DNA of 64,000 bases from Candidatus Rhodoblastus alkanivorans (GTDB taxonomy: Bacteria > Pseudomonadota > Alphaproteobacteria > Rhizobiales > Beijerinckiaceae), in the NCBI RefSeq assembly GCF_022760755.1, contig NZ_JAIVFP010000001.1, forward strand, positions 1,902,001 through 1,966,000. Reading direction: 5' to 3'. The notes beneath the pieces are model-generated. The model was not told the DNA's origin. It was given only the letters and a program-made list of their open reading frames with translations, and did no database searches. A program made the translations under genes and the position numbers. This document shows positions 1 to 9,362 of this stretch, piece by piece (positions within the stretch are counted from its first letter, which is position 1; the number at the start of each line of letters is the position of its first letter).

Positions 1-1296
<1,296 letters not shown>

Positions 1297-1326
1297 AGCG
1301 CGACGCCGTTCGAACGCTGGAAAAAA

Positions 1327-1355
1327 GCCGGGATGCGGGCGCATCCCGGCTTTTT
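1327..1355 (+). terminator. Rho-independent terminator of lon
   Basis: A perfect 10-bp GC-rich stem (1327-1336 with 1341-1350) and a 4-base loop are followed by five T residues. It starts 30 bases after the lon stop codon. A run of A residues on its 5' side could let it work on the other strand too, but no minus-strand gene needs it here. Confidence 0.93.
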
Positions 1356-1487
1356 CGCGCAGCACATCCCGAATGCGGCGCGAAAGCTTGGCTTTTTTTC
1401 GGCATTTTCGGCCTGTTTGGTTTGCGGTCGCTTGCTTTGCCACGGATTCAAAGGGAAAGTGGCGGCGTCGAAAGGGTGCGATTCGAG

Positions 1488-1516
1488 TTGCGGTCGCCCT
1501 CGCGGCGCCTTATTCG
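1488..1516 (+). promoter_or_regulatory. candidate sigma-70 promoter of hup
   Basis: TTGCGG and TATTCG are separated by 17 bases, about 100 bases upstream of the HU start codon. The match to consensus is moderate and other placements in this spacer are possible, so this is a tentative call. Confidence 0.35.
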
Positions 1517-1619
1517 TCCGCGCCTCGACGGGAAATCAATTTCCGCGGCGTCGGGGGCGCCGTGGCAGGTCACCTTGGCGCTCTCCGGCGAGAAGCGCCC
1601 CATTCAAGGAAAAAACGAG

Positions 1620-1898
1620 ATGACGAACAAAGCCGAATTGATCGATGCGGTGGCGGAAGCGACGGAAAGCTCGAAGGCGGCCGCCGGTGTGGCGCTCGAC
1701 GCGGTGATTGCGGCCATAACCGACGCTCTGCACAAAGGCGAAGAAGTCCGTTTGGTTGGTTTCGGCACGTTCTCCGTCAAGACCCGCGCGGCGGGCAAGG
1801 GCCGCAATCCGGCGACCGGCGCCGAGATCGACATTCCGGCGTCCCGCAGCGTCCGCTTCAAGCCCGGCGCTCAGCTCAAGGACATCGTCAACAAGTAA
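1620..1898 (+). CDS. hup: DNA-binding protein HU (nucleoid-associated)
   Basis: HU is a small dimeric histone-like protein that bends and compacts DNA. The 92-residue product has the usual family length and layout: an N-terminal helical dimerisation part (MTNKAELIDAVAE), the hinge VGFGTFSV, and the DNA-binding arm with the signature GRNPATG and a proline-bearing tip (IDIPAS). The ATG at 1620 was chosen because AAGGA lies 9 bases upstream and the protein then starts exactly where the family does. The frame stays open to 1422 without conservation. It sits directly downstream of lon as its own transcription unit. Confidence 0.97.
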   Translation: MTNKAELIDAVAEATESSKAAAGVALDAVIAAITDALHKGEEVRLVGFGTFSVKTRAAGKGRNPATGAEIDIPASRSVRFKPGAQLKDIVNK

Positions 1899-1951
1899 GC
1901 TGGTTCTCGCCCGGGCGCGGCCCGTCCGCGCCTCGGCCGCGACATTCAGTC

Positions 1952-1980
1952 TTGCCAGCGGCGGCCGCGCGACCTATCTC
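1952..1980 (+). promoter_or_regulatory. sigma-70 type promoter of tRNA-Val
   Basis: TTGCCA, a 17-base spacer and TATCTC lie 39 bases before the first base of tRNA-Val. Spacing and position are ideal for a housekeeping promoter of a stable RNA. Confidence 0.6.
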
Positions 1981-2019
1981 CGGGGAGGCCCGTCCGGCAG
2001 GGCGTCGTCACGTCGGTTC

Positions 2020-2095
2020 GGGCGGTTAGCTCAGTTGGTAGAGCATCTCGTTTACACCGAGAGGGTCGGCGGTTCGAGCCCGTCACCGCCCACCA
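2020..2095 (+). tRNA. tRNA-Val (anticodon TAC)
   Basis: The cloverleaf is complete over 76 bases. The acceptor stem GGGCGGT pairs with ACCGCCC, the D arm is GCTC/GAGC, the anticodon stem TCTCG/CGAGA encloses loop TTTACAC with anticodon TAC, and the T arm carries TTCGAGC. Discriminator A and an encoded CCA end it. It reads GUA/GUG valine codons. Confidence 0.97.
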
Positions 2096-2111
2096 AACCG
2101 AAGGGAAATCG

Positions 2112-2747
2112 ATGGTGGCCGGGAAGTTTGGCGGTCCTTCGCTCACAACCGCTCCAGCCCTGGCGGCGTTCGCCATTTTCCTTCTGTCGTCGCCCGCCGC
2201 GAGGGCGATGGATTTTCATCTCCAGAGCGTTTCCGATGGCGCCTGTCGGGCCCATTGCCCGCGCGTCATCGTCGCTCAAGGCCAGATCGCCAATTCCACA
2301 CCGGACGATTTCCTGGCGTTCCTGCGTGAAAATATTCGCAATCGCGACTTGCGGACCGTCGTCCTGCTCAATTCGCAGGGCGGTTATGTCATGGCTTCGA
2401 TGGAGTTGGGGCGGATGTTCCGGCGAATCGGCGCTGCGACCGTCGTCGCCCATAAATGCCTCTCGGCTTGCGTTTACGCCTTCATGGGCGGGATCAAAAG
2501 GGTCGCGCCGCGTGGGACCTATCTTGGCATTCACCGGATGTTCGCCAACACTTCGGACGGAATATTCGACGAGACGCGCCGCGTCTATGACGATGGCTCT
2601 ATGGCGGGCATGCTGATGCGCTATAGCGCGCGCATGGGCGTCAGCCGCGATCTTGTCCGCTATGCCGAGCACGTTTCCTCGCAAACCATCCATTTCGTCA
2701 CGAGCGCGGAAATGGCGCGCTGGCGGCTGGCGAGCCGCAAGTTCTGA
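2112..2747 (+). CDS. secreted ClpP-fold protein, COG3904-like
   Basis: The 211-residue product begins with a signal peptide (residues about 1-32, hydrophobic core LAAFAIFLLSS, cleavage near ARA). The rest resembles the COG3904 group of predicted periplasmic proteins with a ClpP/crotonase-like fold. Typical pieces are the strand-turn LNSQGGYV (near residue 90), the nucleophile-like CLSACVYAF (near 115) and a later GIHR segment. By homology to ClpP the Ser in CLSAC could be catalytic, but activity has not been shown for this group as far as I know. It lies between two tRNA genes, apparently as a lone gene starting 16 bases after tRNA-Val, so it may be co-transcribed with that tRNA. Confidence 0.75.
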   Translation: MVAGKFGGPSLTTAPALAAFAIFLLSSPAARAMDFHLQSVSDGACRAHCPRVIVAQGQIANSTPDDFLAFLRENIRNRDLRTVVLLNSQGGYVMASMELGRMFRRIGAATVVAHKCLSACVYAFMGGIKRVAPRGTYLGIHRMFANTSDGIFDETRRVYDDGSMAGMLMRYSARMGVSRDLVRYAEHVSSQTIHFVTSAEMARWRLASRKF

Positions 2748-2794
2748 GTGACGCTTGCGCGTGGGTGAAGGTTCACGAATTCGCCATATGGCGC

Positions 2795-2823
2795 TTGACT
2801 TGCCGGCACGCCTGTCTTAATTC
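2795..2823 (+). promoter_or_regulatory. sigma-70 promoter of tRNA-Asp
   Basis: TTGACT and TAATTC are separated by exactly 17 bases, placing the likely transcription start near 2830, about 32 bases upstream of the mature tRNA-Asp. This is the best consensus promoter in the window. Confidence 0.75.
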
Positions 2824-2861
2824 GCAGGCCTCCGATCGACGCGACAGCGTCACGGTCGAGC

Positions 2862-2938
<77 letters not shown>

Positions 2939-3261
2939 TTTCATGCCTGCCCGGCCCTTTCCGCTATGGCGCGGCGTGAGTGTGCGCGCAAAGCTTGTTG
3001 CCGCTTCAATCCCCTTTATTCGCAGAATGGCTTCTCCGCGCAATGCGGTGGAGCAGAAATAGCTCGCGTGGCGTGATACGAGCGGCGCGTCGGCTGTTTG
3101 TTGTTCCCATTGCCACTTATATTGTCTTTCGCGGCGCCAATTTTATCTATGGGGTCGCAAATTGCCGTCGTGAGAATGAATCACTCAATTTCATTCGCTT
3201 TCCAGCAACTTCGTCTCAACAGGCGATTTCGAATTTGTAGCCGTTTCCCACATAAGGCGCT

Positions 3262-3615
3262 CTGAACGACGCCATCCACCGATTCGGGGCGCCCGAGAAC
3301 ATGAACATCAGGGCAGCCGGTTCATGTCCTTTGCCTGGACCGACCGCTTGAAGCGCGTCGGCGCCCGAATCTCGATGGACGGCAAGGCCCGCTGCATCGA
3401 CAACGTCCTCATCGAACGGCTCTGGAGGCCGCTGAAGTATGAATGCGTCTACCTGCGCACATGGGAACGGGCACGCACGCCAAGGTCGGGATCGGTGGCT
3501 GGATGACCTTCTACCATCCCCGGCGACCTCACGCCGCCCATGGCGGGCGGGCCCGCGCGCCGTGGTTTATTGGAACAGGATTGAATCCGACCAGAAGGCC
3601 CGGAAAGTAACTTAA
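3262..3615 (+). pseudogene. IS3-family transposase (OrfB) C-terminal remnant
   Basis: The translation matches the end of the IS3-family DDE integrase (rve domain) in three different frames. Segments are GAPENMN (3262-3308), then QGSRFMSFAW through NVLIERLWRPLKYE (3309-3460), then GTGTHAKVGIGGWMTFYHPRRPHAAHGG (about 3465-3545), and finally VVYWNRIESDQKARKVT with TAA at 3613. Single- or two-base deletions near 3308 and 3463 and another shift near 3555 break the frame. The second catalytic Asp of the usual TDQG motif is missing, while the Glu in NVLIERLW remains. The N-terminal two thirds, OrfA and terminal inverted repeats are absent, so this is a dead fragment. Confidence 0.85.
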
Positions 3616-3642
3616 ATTTCGCCGGAAATTATCCAACCCGGA

Positions 3643-3656
3643 GGGAGTAGCTCAGT
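3643..3656 (+). repeat. partial copy of tRNA-Asp 5' region
   Basis: Fourteen bases are identical to tRNA-Asp positions 2864-2877 (acceptor end plus D-arm start). The similarity then stops and no tRNA can be folded. It lies 28 bases after the end of the IS3 relic. Confidence 0.6.
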
Positions 3657-4080
3657 GAATCAGATCACGCTCGATTCGCCGAGGCCTTGGGACGCGTCCA
3701 GCCGCTCCCACCGCGGTCCCGCGCCGGCGGGGCTCACGACCAGTTGTTCTTTTCCGGACAGCCTTTCTGGCGGGGCAGGGCGCATTTGTGCCATGCAGCA
3801 AGACCCTGGGTCCGACTTTCGCATGAGGCTAAACTAAATCATGGTCGGAATCGCCTGGGCTTTGCTGGAAATATCTGGAATTCCAAGAGATTTATGATTA
3901 CATCCGGCGCCGATGGCGCCGCTGGCCGGGGTCGTCGGAGCGCGCTTTGGCCTTGCGCCCGGCGCCGCCCTGCGATACGGAACCAATGTGATCCAGCGGC
4001 GGGGGGCGACTGCGCGCCAGCCTGCCGCGCCGGGGCGCTCAGCCCGGAAAAGGACAATTGAGAGCAAGGACGTCCCTCCC

Positions 4081-4446
4081 ATGCCGGTCCTCCTGAACGA
4101 TTATCTGCCGCTGGTGATCTTCATCGCCCTGTCGGCGGTCATTTCGGGGGCGCTGCTGGTCGCGCCCTTCCTGCTCGCCTTCAAGGCGCCCGACGCCGAA
4201 AAGCTCTCGGCCTATGAATGCGGCTTCAACGCCTTCGATGACGCTCGCATGAAATTCGACGTCCGGTTCTATCTGGTGTCGCTGCTCTTCATCATCTTCG
4301 ACCTGGAAGTGGCCTTCCTGTTCCCCTGGGCGGTGGCCTTCCGCAAGATCGGCGCTTTCGGCTTCTGGTCGATGATGGTCTTTCTTGGCGTGCTGACCGT
4401 CGGCTTCGTCTATGAGTGGAAAAAGGGAGCCCTGGAATGGGATTGA
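4081..4446 (+). CDS. nuoA: NADH-quinone oxidoreductase subunit A
   Basis: NuoA is a three-helix membrane subunit of complex I at the junction of the peripheral and membrane arms. The 121-residue protein has transmembrane segments near residues 10-32, 65-87 and 95-115, and the conserved loop [20 protein letters not shown] between helices 1 and 2. The ATG at 4081 follows AGCAAGGA. It is the first gene of an uninterrupted 14-gene nuo operon and overlaps nuoB by 10 bases, which suggests translational coupling. Confidence 0.97.
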   Translation: MPVLLNDYLPLVIFIALSAVISGALLVAPFLLAFKAPDAEKLSAYECGFNAFDDARMKFDVRFYLVSLLFIIFDLEVAFLFPWAVAFRKIGAFGFWSMMVFLGVLTVGFVYEWKKGALEWD

Positions 4447-5021
4447 TTTCCGACAAGGGCAGCACGATCGTCGCGCCCGCGCCGCGGGGCGTTCTCGACC
4501 CGCGCACCGGCAAGCCGATCGGCGCTGACGACCCTACATTCCTGGCGATCAACGACCAGCTCGCCGACAAGGGCTTTCTGGTCACCGCGACCGACGATCT
4601 GATCAATTGGGCGCGCACCGGTTCGCTGATGTGGATGACCTTCGGTCTCGCCTGCTGCGCGGTGGAGATGATGCAGGCGGCCATGCCGCGCTACGACGTC
4701 GAGCGCTTCGGCTTCGCCCCGCGCGCCTCGCCGCGCCAGTCCGACGTGATGATCGTCGCCGGCACGCTCACCAACAAGATGGCCCCGGCTCTGCGCAAGG
4801 TTTATGACCAGATGCCCGAGCCGCGCTACGTCATCTCGATGGGCTCCTGCGCCAATGGCGGCGGCTATTACCACTATTCCTATTCGGTGGTGCGCGGCTG
4901 CGACCGCATCGTTCCGGTTGACGTCTATGTCCCGGGCTGTCCGCCTTCCGCCGAGGCCCTGCTTTACGGGATCATGCTGCTGCAGCGCAAAATCCGCCGC
5001 ACCGGCACGATCGAACGCTGA
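4437..5021 (+). CDS. nuoB: NADH-quinone oxidoreductase subunit B
   Basis: NuoB (PSST) carries cluster N2, the last 4Fe-4S centre before quinone. The 194-residue product shows the paired cysteines CCAVEM, then GSCANGGG and VPGCPP, together the four N2 ligands. ATG 4437 lies inside the end of nuoA with AGGGAG about 9 bases upstream. An in-frame ATG at 4416 has no such site. A 71-base gap, without obvious structure, separates it from nuoC. Confidence 0.97.
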   Translation: MGLISDKGSTIVAPAPRGVLDPRTGKPIGADDPTFLAINDQLADKGFLVTATDDLINWARTGSLMWMTFGLACCAVEMMQAAMPRYDVERFGFAPRASPRQSDVMIVAGTLTNKMAPALRKVYDQMPEPRYVISMGSCANGGGYYHYSYSVVRGCDRIVPVDVYVPGCPPSAEALLYGIMLLQRKIRRTGTIER

Positions 5022-5092
5022 CGCGAATATCCGGCGCGCCGTCCGGCGCGTCATTCTGTCTTGCCGGCGCCAGCCGGATATTGGGGTGAAGC

Positions 5093-5734
5093 ATGGCTGA
5101 CGGGCAGAACGCCGTGACGGACCACGCCGCGGACTTGCGGGAAAAACTGAAGGATTTGTCCGGGAAGATCTGGTCGGCCCTTGGCGGTTCCGTCCTGTCG
5201 GCGGATATCGCCTATGACGAGCTGACGGTCGTGTTCGAGGCGAAGAACTGGGTTCCGGCGCTGACTTATCTGCGCGACAACGGCTTCATCTCCTTCATCG
5301 ATCTCACCGCCGTGGACTGGCCGTCGCGCGAAAAGCGCTTCGACGTGGTCGCGCATCTGCTCGACCCCAAGGCCAATCTGCGCATCCGTGTCAAATGCAT
5401 GACCGACGAGGTCACGCCGGTCGAGAGTTGCGTCGATGTCTGGCCCGCCGCGAACTGGTTTGAGCGCGAAGCCTATGACATGTATGGCGTCTTGTTCTCC
5501 AATCATCCCGACCTGCGCCGGATGCTGACCGATTACGGCTTCGACGGCCATCCCTTGCGCAAGGATTTCCCGCTGACCGGCTATGTCGAGGTGCGTTACG
5601 ACGACGCCCAGAAGCGCGTGGTCTATGAGCCGGTCAGCCTCAGTCAGGAATTCCGCAGTTTCGATTTCCTCTCGCCCTGGGAAGGCGAGTCCTACACCCT
5701 TCCCGGCGACGAGAAGGCGACGAAGCAGGCTTGA
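5093..5734 (+). CDS. nuoC: NADH-quinone oxidoreductase subunit C
   Basis: NuoC is the 30-kDa peripheral subunit that packs against NuoD near the quinone site. The 213-residue protein contains the family signature around residues 120-145 ([22 protein letters not shown]) and the end motif [11 protein letters not shown]. The start ATG at 5093 follows a GGGGTGA site. It is separate from nuoD, not fused as in E. coli. Confidence 0.97.
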   Translation: MADGQNAVTDHAADLREKLKDLSGKIWSALGGSVLSADIAYDELTVVFEAKNWVPALTYLRDNGFISFIDLTAVDWPSREKRFDVVAHLLDPKANLRIRVKCMTDEVTPVESCVDVWPAANWFEREAYDMYGVLFSNHPDLRRMLTDYGFDGHPLRKDFPLTGYVEVRYDDAQKRVVYEPVSLSQEFRSFDFLSPWEGESYTLPGDEKATKQA

Positions 5735-5791
5735 GCGGGGCGGACGGTTGGCGGGCGGCATGGCGAAGACGAGCGTCGAGGTGAAAAACTG

Positions 5792-6997
5792 ATGGGCGAA
5801 CAAGTAATGTCCGGACAGGCGCCGCGCAATTTTTCGATCAATTTCGGGCCGCAGCATCCCGCGGCGCACGGCGTTCTGCGGCTGGTTCTCGAGCTTGACG
5901 GCGAAGTGGTCGAGCGCGTCGATCCGCATATCGGCCTGCTGCATCGCGGCACCGAGAAGCTGATGGAAGCCCGGCCCTATATGCAGAACACGCCCTATTT
6001 CGATCGGCTCGACTATTGCGCGCCGATGAATCAGGAGCATGCTTTCTGCCTCGCCATCGAAAAGATGCTCGGCGTCGAGGTTCCCCGCCGCGCCCAGCTC
6101 ATCCGCGTGCTCTATTGCGAAATCGGCCGCCTCCTCTCGCATCTCCTCAACGTCACCACCCAGGCGATGGACGTCGGCGCGCTCACCCCGCCGGTGTGGG
6201 GCTTCGAGGAGCGAGAGAAGCTGATGGTGTTCTACGAGCGCGCCTCGGGCGCCCGGATGCACGCCAATTATTTCCGCCCCGGCGGCGTCGCCAAGGACCT
6301 GCCGCCCAAGCTGATCGAGGACATCGGCGCCTGGCTCGATCCCTTCCTCAAGCTGTGCGACGACCTTGAAGCCCTGTTCGTGGAAAATCGCATCTTCAAG
6401 CAGCGCAATGTCGATATCGGCGTGGTGACGCTGGAGGATTGCTGGAAATGGGGTTTCTCTGGCCCGGTGTTGCGCGGTTCAGGCGCCGCCTGGGATTTGC
6501 GCCGCGCCCAGCCCTGTGAATGCTACGAGGAAATGGAATTCGACATTCCGGTCGGCAAGCATGGCGATTGCTATGACCGCCAGGTCGTAAGGCTTGAGGA
6601 AATGCGCCAGTCGGTGCGAATCATGCGACAATGCGTGAACAAGCTGCTGGATCGCGCCAATGAGGGCCCGGTGCTGGCGCCGAATCACAAGATCACGCCG
6701 CCGCGCCGCGGTGAAATGAAGCGTTCGATGGAATCGCTCATCCATCACTTCAAGCTGTTCACCGAAGGTTTTCGTGTGCCGGAGGGCGAGGTCTATGTGG
6801 CGGTCGAGGCGCCCAAGGGCGAATTCGGCGTCTATCTCGTCTCCGACGGCACGGACAAGCCCTATAAGTGCAAGATCCGCGCGCCGGGCTTCGCCCATCT
6901 GCAGGCCATGGACATGCTGAGCCGCGGCCACATGCTCGCCGACGTGTCCGCCATTCTCGGCGCGCAGGACATCGTGTTCGGGGAGGTGGATCGGTGA
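5792..6997 (+). CDS. nuoD: NADH-quinone oxidoreductase subunit D
   Basis: NuoD (49 kDa) is evolutionarily related to the large subunit of NiFe hydrogenases and forms the quinone-binding cavity with NuoB. The 401-residue product has [14 protein letters not shown] near residue 15, [12 protein letters not shown] near 50 and the C-terminal [12 protein letters not shown] 5792 follows GAGGTG by 8 bases; an in-frame ATG at 5807 is a weaker alternative. Its TGA overlaps the GTG of the next small ORF. Confidence 0.97.
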   Translation: MGEQVMSGQAPRNFSINFGPQHPAAHGVLRLVLELDGEVVERVDPHIGLLHRGTEKLMEARPYMQNTPYFDRLDYCAPMNQEHAFCLAIEKMLGVEVPRRAQLIRVLYCEIGRLLSHLLNVTTQAMDVGALTPPVWGFEEREKLMVFYERASGARMHANYFRPGGVAKDLPPKLIEDIGAWLDPFLKLCDDLEALFVENRIFKQRNVDIGVVTLEDCWKWGFSGPVLRGSGAAWDLRRAQPCECYEEMEFDIPVGKHGDCYDRQVVRLEEMRQSVRIMRQCVNKLLDRANEGPVLAPNHKITPPRRGEMKRSMESLIHHFKLFTEGFRVPEGEVYVAVEAPKGEFGVYLVSDGTDKPYKCKIRAPGFAHLQAMDMLSRGHMLADVSAILGAQDIVFGEVDR

Positions 6998-7206
6998 CGG
7001 TCGTCGAATCCCTTCGCAAAAACGGCCATTTTCTGCTGACGGGCTTCCTCTCCGCCGTCGTCCTCCTCGTTGTCATGCGCTGGTCGGACGGCGCGCCCCT
7101 GTTCCAGCCGCAATCCGATTTCGGCATTCTCATCGGCGCCGCGCTGGTCGCCGGTTTCCTTATTTACCGTGATGTGCGCGGCTCCAACGGAAAGCAGTCA
7201 TCATGA
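6994..7206 (+). CDS. small two-helix membrane protein within nuo operon
   Basis: This 70-residue ORF is not one of the canonical Nuo subunits. It starts at GTG 6994, overlapping the nuoD stop as GTGA, and ends overlapping the nuoE ATG as ATGA, so it is tightly coupled on both sides. Two hydrophobic stretches, near residues 12-28 and 42-58, flank a short polar loop ([12 protein letters not shown]). The family was not recognised. A supernumerary or assembly role in complex I is inferred from position only. Confidence 0.7.
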   Translation: MTVVESLRKNGHFLLTGFLSAVVLLVVMRWSDGAPLFQPQSDFGILIGAALVAGFLIYRDVRGSNGKQSS

Positions 7207-7871
7207 GCGTTCGCCGTCTCGCCGAGAAGCAGCCCGAGAGCTTCGAGTTCACGCCGGAAAACCGGGCGTGGCTCGACGCCCAGATCACCAAATACCCGCC
7301 CGGCCGCCAGGCGTCGGCTGTGGTTCCGGCCTTGTGGCAAGCCCAGAAACAGCACGACTATTGGCTGCCGCAGAAGGCCATCGAAAAGGTCGCCGACATT
7401 CTCGGCATGCCCTACATTCGCGTGCTTGAGATCGCGACCTTCTACACGATGTTCAATCTGGAGCCGGTCGGGAAATTTTACGTGCAGCTCTGCGGCACCA
7501 CGCCGTGCCAACTCGGGGGCGCGGACGAACTCATCCGCGTCTGCGAGGAGCGCATCGGGCCGCAGCGCAAGGTCACGGCGGACGGCATGTTCTCCTGGCT
7601 GGAGGTCGAGTGCCTCGGCGCCTGCTGCAACGCCCCGATGGTCCAGATCAACGACGATTATTACGAGGACCTCGACGCCGCCAGTTTTTCCAGGCTGCTC
7701 GACGATCTGGCGGCCGGTCGCCCGACCCATATCGGGCCGCAGAACGGGCGTTTGCGCTCCGAGCCGCTCGGCGGGCTGACCTCGCTGACCGAGTTCTACG
7801 GCGCCGACGGCAAAAGCGGTCCGCTCACCGATCTTGAGGCTGCCTTGCAGCCCGCCCACCCCGGCAAGTGA
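7203..7871 (+). CDS. nuoE: NADH-quinone oxidoreductase subunit E
   Basis: NuoE (24 kDa) carries the 2Fe-2S cluster N1a next to the flavin. The thioredoxin-like domain shows the four ligands in CGTTPC (near residue 98) and CLGACC (near 139). At 222 residues it has a C-terminal extension of about 50 residues beyond the cluster domain ([10 protein letters not shown] onward), as often seen in alphaproteobacteria. The start ATG overlaps the preceding small ORF by four bases. Confidence 0.97.
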   Translation: MSVRRLAEKQPESFEFTPENRAWLDAQITKYPPGRQASAVVPALWQAQKQHDYWLPQKAIEKVADILGMPYIRVLEIATFYTMFNLEPVGKFYVQLCGTTPCQLGGADELIRVCEERIGPQRKVTADGMFSWLEVECLGACCNAPMVQINDDYYEDLDAASFSRLLDDLAAGRPTHIGPQNGRLRSEPLGGLTSLTEFYGADGKSGPLTDLEAALQPAHPGK

Positions 7872-7881
7872 GGAGGCGAGG

Positions 7882-9183
7882 ATGCTTCAGGACAAGGACC
7901 GCATCTTCCAGAATCTCTATGGCTATGGCGACTGGGGCCTGGAGGGCGCGAAAAAACGCGGCGCCTGGGACAACACCAAGGGTCTGCTCGAAAAGGGCAA
8001 GGACTGGATCGTCAAGGAGATGAAGGATTCGGGCCTGCGCGGGCGCGGCGGCGCCGGCTTCCCGACCGGCCTCAAATGGTCCTTCATGCCCAAGCCCGAC
8101 CCGGCGCGGCCGTCCTATCTCGTGGTCAACGCCGACGAATCGGAGCCCGGCACCTGCAAGGATCGCGAGATCATGCGCAACGACCCGCATCTGCTGGTCG
8201 AGGGCTGTCTGGTCGCCGGTTTCGCCATGGGGGCTTCGGCCGCCTATATCTACGTGCGCGGCGAATTCATCTTCGAGCGCGAGCGTCTGCAGGCGGCGGT
8301 CGATCAGGCCTATGCGGCCAATCTGATCGGCAAGAACAATATCCACGATTATCCGTTCGAGGTTTTCGTTCATCACGGCGCCGGCGCCTATATTTGCGGC
8401 GAGGAGACGGCGCTGATCGAGTCCCTTGAGGGCAAGAAGGGCATGCCGCGCCTGAAGCCGCCGTTCCCGGCCAATGTCGGCCTCTATGGCTGCCCGACCA
8501 CGGTCAACAATGTCGAATCGATCGCGGTCGCGCCGACCATCCTGCGTCGCGGCTCGGCGTGGTTCGCCGGCTTCGGCGCGAAAAACAATTCGGGCACGAA
8601 ATTGTTTTCGATCTCCGGCCATGTGAACAGGCCGTGCAATGTGGAAGAGGCGATGTCGATCCCCTTCCGCGAGCTGATCGACAAACATTGCGGCGGCATT
8701 CGCGGCGGCTGGGACAATCTGCTGGCGGTCATTCCCGGCGGCTCTTCGGTGCGCTGCGTGCCGGCCCATGAGATCATCGACTGCCCGATGGATTTCGACA
8801 GCCTGTCCAAGCTCAAATCGGGCCTTGGCACCGCGGCGGTGATCGTGATGGACAAGTCCACCGACATCATCCGCGCCATCGCCCGGCTGTCGCATTTCTA
8901 CAAGCACGAGAGCTGCGGCCAATGCACGCCCTGCCGCGAGGGAACGGGTTGGATGTGGCGCGTGATGGAGCGCATGGTCGAGGGCCGCGCCCAGAAGAAG
9001 GAAATTGACATGCTGTTCGAGGTGTCGAAGCAGATCGAAGGGCACACGATCTGCGCGCTCGGCGACGCCGCGGCCTGGCCGGTGCAGGGACTGATCAATC
9101 ATTTCCGCCCGGTGATCGAGGAGCGTATCGACAGCTATACCGCGCGCGCCGACAAGGACGCGATCAAGGTGGCGGCGCAATAA
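7882..9183 (+). CDS. nuoF: NADH-quinone oxidoreductase subunit F
   Basis: NuoF (51 kDa) binds NADH and FMN and carries 4Fe-4S cluster N3. In the 433-residue protein the glycine-rich nucleotide segment [13 protein letters not shown] lies near residue 55, the FMN region [15 protein letters not shown] near 85, and the cluster ligands in [11 protein letters not shown] near 350 with a later C in [10 protein letters not shown] 7882 was chosen because GAGGAGGCGAG immediately precedes it; the frame extends upstream into nuoE without conservation. Confidence 0.97.
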   Translation: MLQDKDRIFQNLYGYGDWGLEGAKKRGAWDNTKGLLEKGKDWIVKEMKDSGLRGRGGAGFPTGLKWSFMPKPDPARPSYLVVNADESEPGTCKDREIMRNDPHLLVEGCLVAGFAMGASAAYIYVRGEFIFERERLQAAVDQAYAANLIGKNNIHDYPFEVFVHHGAGAYICGEETALIESLEGKKGMPRLKPPFPANVGLYGCPTTVNNVESIAVAPTILRRGSAWFAGFGAKNNSGTKLFSISGHVNRPCNVEEAMSIPFRELIDKHCGGIRGGWDNLLAVIPGGSSVRCVPAHEIIDCPMDFDSLSKLKSGLGTAAVIVMDKSTDIIRAIARLSHFYKHESCGQCTPCREGTGWMWRVMERMVEGRAQKKEIDMLFEVSKQIEGHTICALGDAAAWPVQGLINHFRPVIEERIDSYTARADKDAIKVAAQ

Positions 9184-9190
9184 CGTTTGG

Positions 9191-9221
9191 GCCTCGACCG
9201 CTCCAGCGGGCGAGGCAAAAG
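9191..9221 (+). repeat. REP-like hairpin repeat, copy 1
   Basis: Thirty-one bases are identical to 9323-9353. The first 26 form an imperfect palindrome: stem GCCTCG/CGAGGC, a one-base mismatch, inner stem CCGCT/AGCGG and a 2-base loop. It begins 8 bases after the nuoF stop codon. Confidence 0.85.
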
Positions 9222-9266
9222 ATGAATTCCGCATCGGCGAAGCCGGTGCTAGGAGCGAATGCGACC

Positions 9267-9298
9267 GGGCGTCGAAAGACGCCCGTCAAACGACGGGC
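9267..9298 (+). repeat. pair of mutually exclusive hairpins in the nuoF-nuoG spacer
   Basis: GGGCGTC (9267-9273) pairs with GACGCCC (9278-9284) around a GAAA tetraloop. GCCCGTC (9281-9287) can instead pair with GACGGGC (9292-9298). The two stems share four bases, so only one can form fully. There is no T run, so this is not a terminator. Confidence 0.7.
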
Positions 9299-9322
9299 TA
9301 CGGCCGAGCTGATGCGAGGGGC

Positions 9323-9353
9323 GCCTCGACCGCTCCAGCGGGCGAGGCAAAAG
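9323..9353 (+). repeat. REP-like hairpin repeat, copy 2
   Basis: This is the second identical copy of the 31-base palindromic repeat. Its 3' tail AAAAG runs into the nuoG ribosome binding site (AGGGA at 9352-9356), so folding of the hairpin could affect nuoG initiation. Confidence 0.85.
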
Positions 9354-9362
9354 GGAAGAATG

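Larger units (their letters stand above)
1297..1619. other. lon-hup intergenic region
   Basis: This 323-base spacer holds the lon terminator at its start and the promoter and leader of hup. A T-rich stretch near 1389-1430 and the candidate promoter at 1488-1516 are the only other structures noted. No credible ORF was found. Confidence 0.7.
2939..4080. other. 1.1-kb degenerate spacer between tRNA-Asp and nuoA
   Basis: No intact gene is present. The first 320 bases are less GC-rich than the neighbours, notably around 3095-3240. Bases 3262-3615 are a broken IS3 transposase. Bases 3643-3656 repeat part of the 5' end of tRNA-Asp. The remainder up to nuoA shows no recognisable coding content and presumably carries the nuo promoter and leader, which I could not place. 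Confidence 0.7.

Noticed and set aside
3324-3506. 60-codon frame as an intact gene
   Set aside because: It is only one of the broken frames of the IS3 transposase relic.
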